NCBI GenBank assembly: GCA_016219145.1
Contig: JACRCG010000127.1
Coordinates: forward strand, 1-5,719
Direction of reading: 5' to 3'
Length of the DNA: 5,719 nucleotides
Source of the DNA: Deltaproteobacteria bacterium
Lineage (GTDB): Bacteria > Desulfobacterota > Desulfuromonadia > Geobacterales > Pseudopelobacteraceae
Shown here: positions 5,681 to 5,719 of the stretch, in pieces
How positions within the stretch are numbered: the first letter of the stretch is position 1
Layout: the number at the start of each line of letters is the position of its first letter
Program-made: the position numbers and the translations under genes
The notes under the pieces: generated by a model
Told to the model about the DNA's origin: nothing
The model's input: the letters and a program-made list of their open reading frames with translations, nothing else
Databases searched by the model: none

Positions 5681-5719
5681 ATGGATGTTAACCAGGCAGA
5701 ATTCATAAAAAGCGCGGCC
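5681..5719 (+). CDS. engB: Probable EngB/YihA (YsxC) family GTP-binding protein (3' partial, 13 codons)
   Basis: Only the first 13 residues, MDVNQAEFIKSAA, are inside the window and the frame is open at the edge. The pattern of a short basic or polar start followed by AEFI-x-SA resembles the N-terminus of EngB/YihA/YsxC GTPases, which precedes a conserved proline-tyrosine segment and the GRSNVGKSS P-loop in that family. Those domains would lie beyond the window. EngB acts in assembly of the large ribosomal subunit. The start is supported by AGGAG at 5667-5671, 9 nt upstream, and by a TATAAT promoter. An ATG at 5672 opens a frame that stops at once (ATG-ACA-TAG) and is rejected. Identification from so few residues is tentative, although the existence of a gene here is likely. 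Confidence 0.55.
   Translation, partial: MDVNQAEFIKSAA

Overview
The window reads as a chromosomal stretch from a moderately GC-rich Gram-negative bacterium. Gene content and protein style best fit the Geobacter/Desulfuromonadales group (Desulfobacterota). This is inference: a COG2984-type periplasmic protein, a DUF401 permease, an ElbB-like protein and a bacterial Ste24-type M48 protease are all familiar in those genomes, but no 16S or other taxonomic marker is present. All seven genes lie on the + strand and coding density is high. I see no tRNA, rRNA, CRISPR array, IS element or phage gene, and no frameshift or pseudogene.

Layout. (1) 1-914: the 3' part of a gene for a secreted ABC-type substrate-binding protein (COG2984/TrpX-like); its true start lies upstream of the window. 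(2) 960-1346: a stand-alone receiver-domain response regulator with no visible Shine-Dalgarno. (3) 1352-2560: a DUF401 multi-pass permease, 5 nt after the regulator stop and so probably translationally coupled. (4) 2620-3525: an atypical short-chain dehydrogenase-like NAD(P)-binding protein, preceded by an inverted repeat and a possible promoter. (5) 3574-4227: an ElbB-like DJ-1/PfpI superfamily protein, preceded by a perfect 19-bp palindrome and a strong Shine-Dalgarno. A textbook intrinsic terminator at 4249-4280 closes this run. (6) 4300-5556: an M48 (Ste24/CAAX protease-like) membrane zinc metalloprotease starting only 19 nt after the terminator T-tract. (7) 5681-5719: the first 13 codons of a gene whose N-terminus resembles the EngB/YihA/YsxC ribosome-biogenesis GTPase, behind a perfect TATAAT -10 box and a good AGGAG.

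Functional reading. The first three genes may form a sense-and-transport unit: a periplasmic binding protein, a phosphorelay receiver and a permease. No ABC permease or ATPase follows the binding protein in this window, so it may not belong to a conventional ABC importer. The SDR-like and ElbB-like genes may be separately controlled through the two palindromes. The protease and the GTPase look like housekeeping genes in their own transcription units. I found no clearly novel system. The most interesting signals are the two intergenic palindromes, the two genes with promoter-like sequence abutting the start codon (possible leaderless mRNAs), the terminator placed almost on top of the protease start, and the binding-protein/receiver/DUF401 arrangement.
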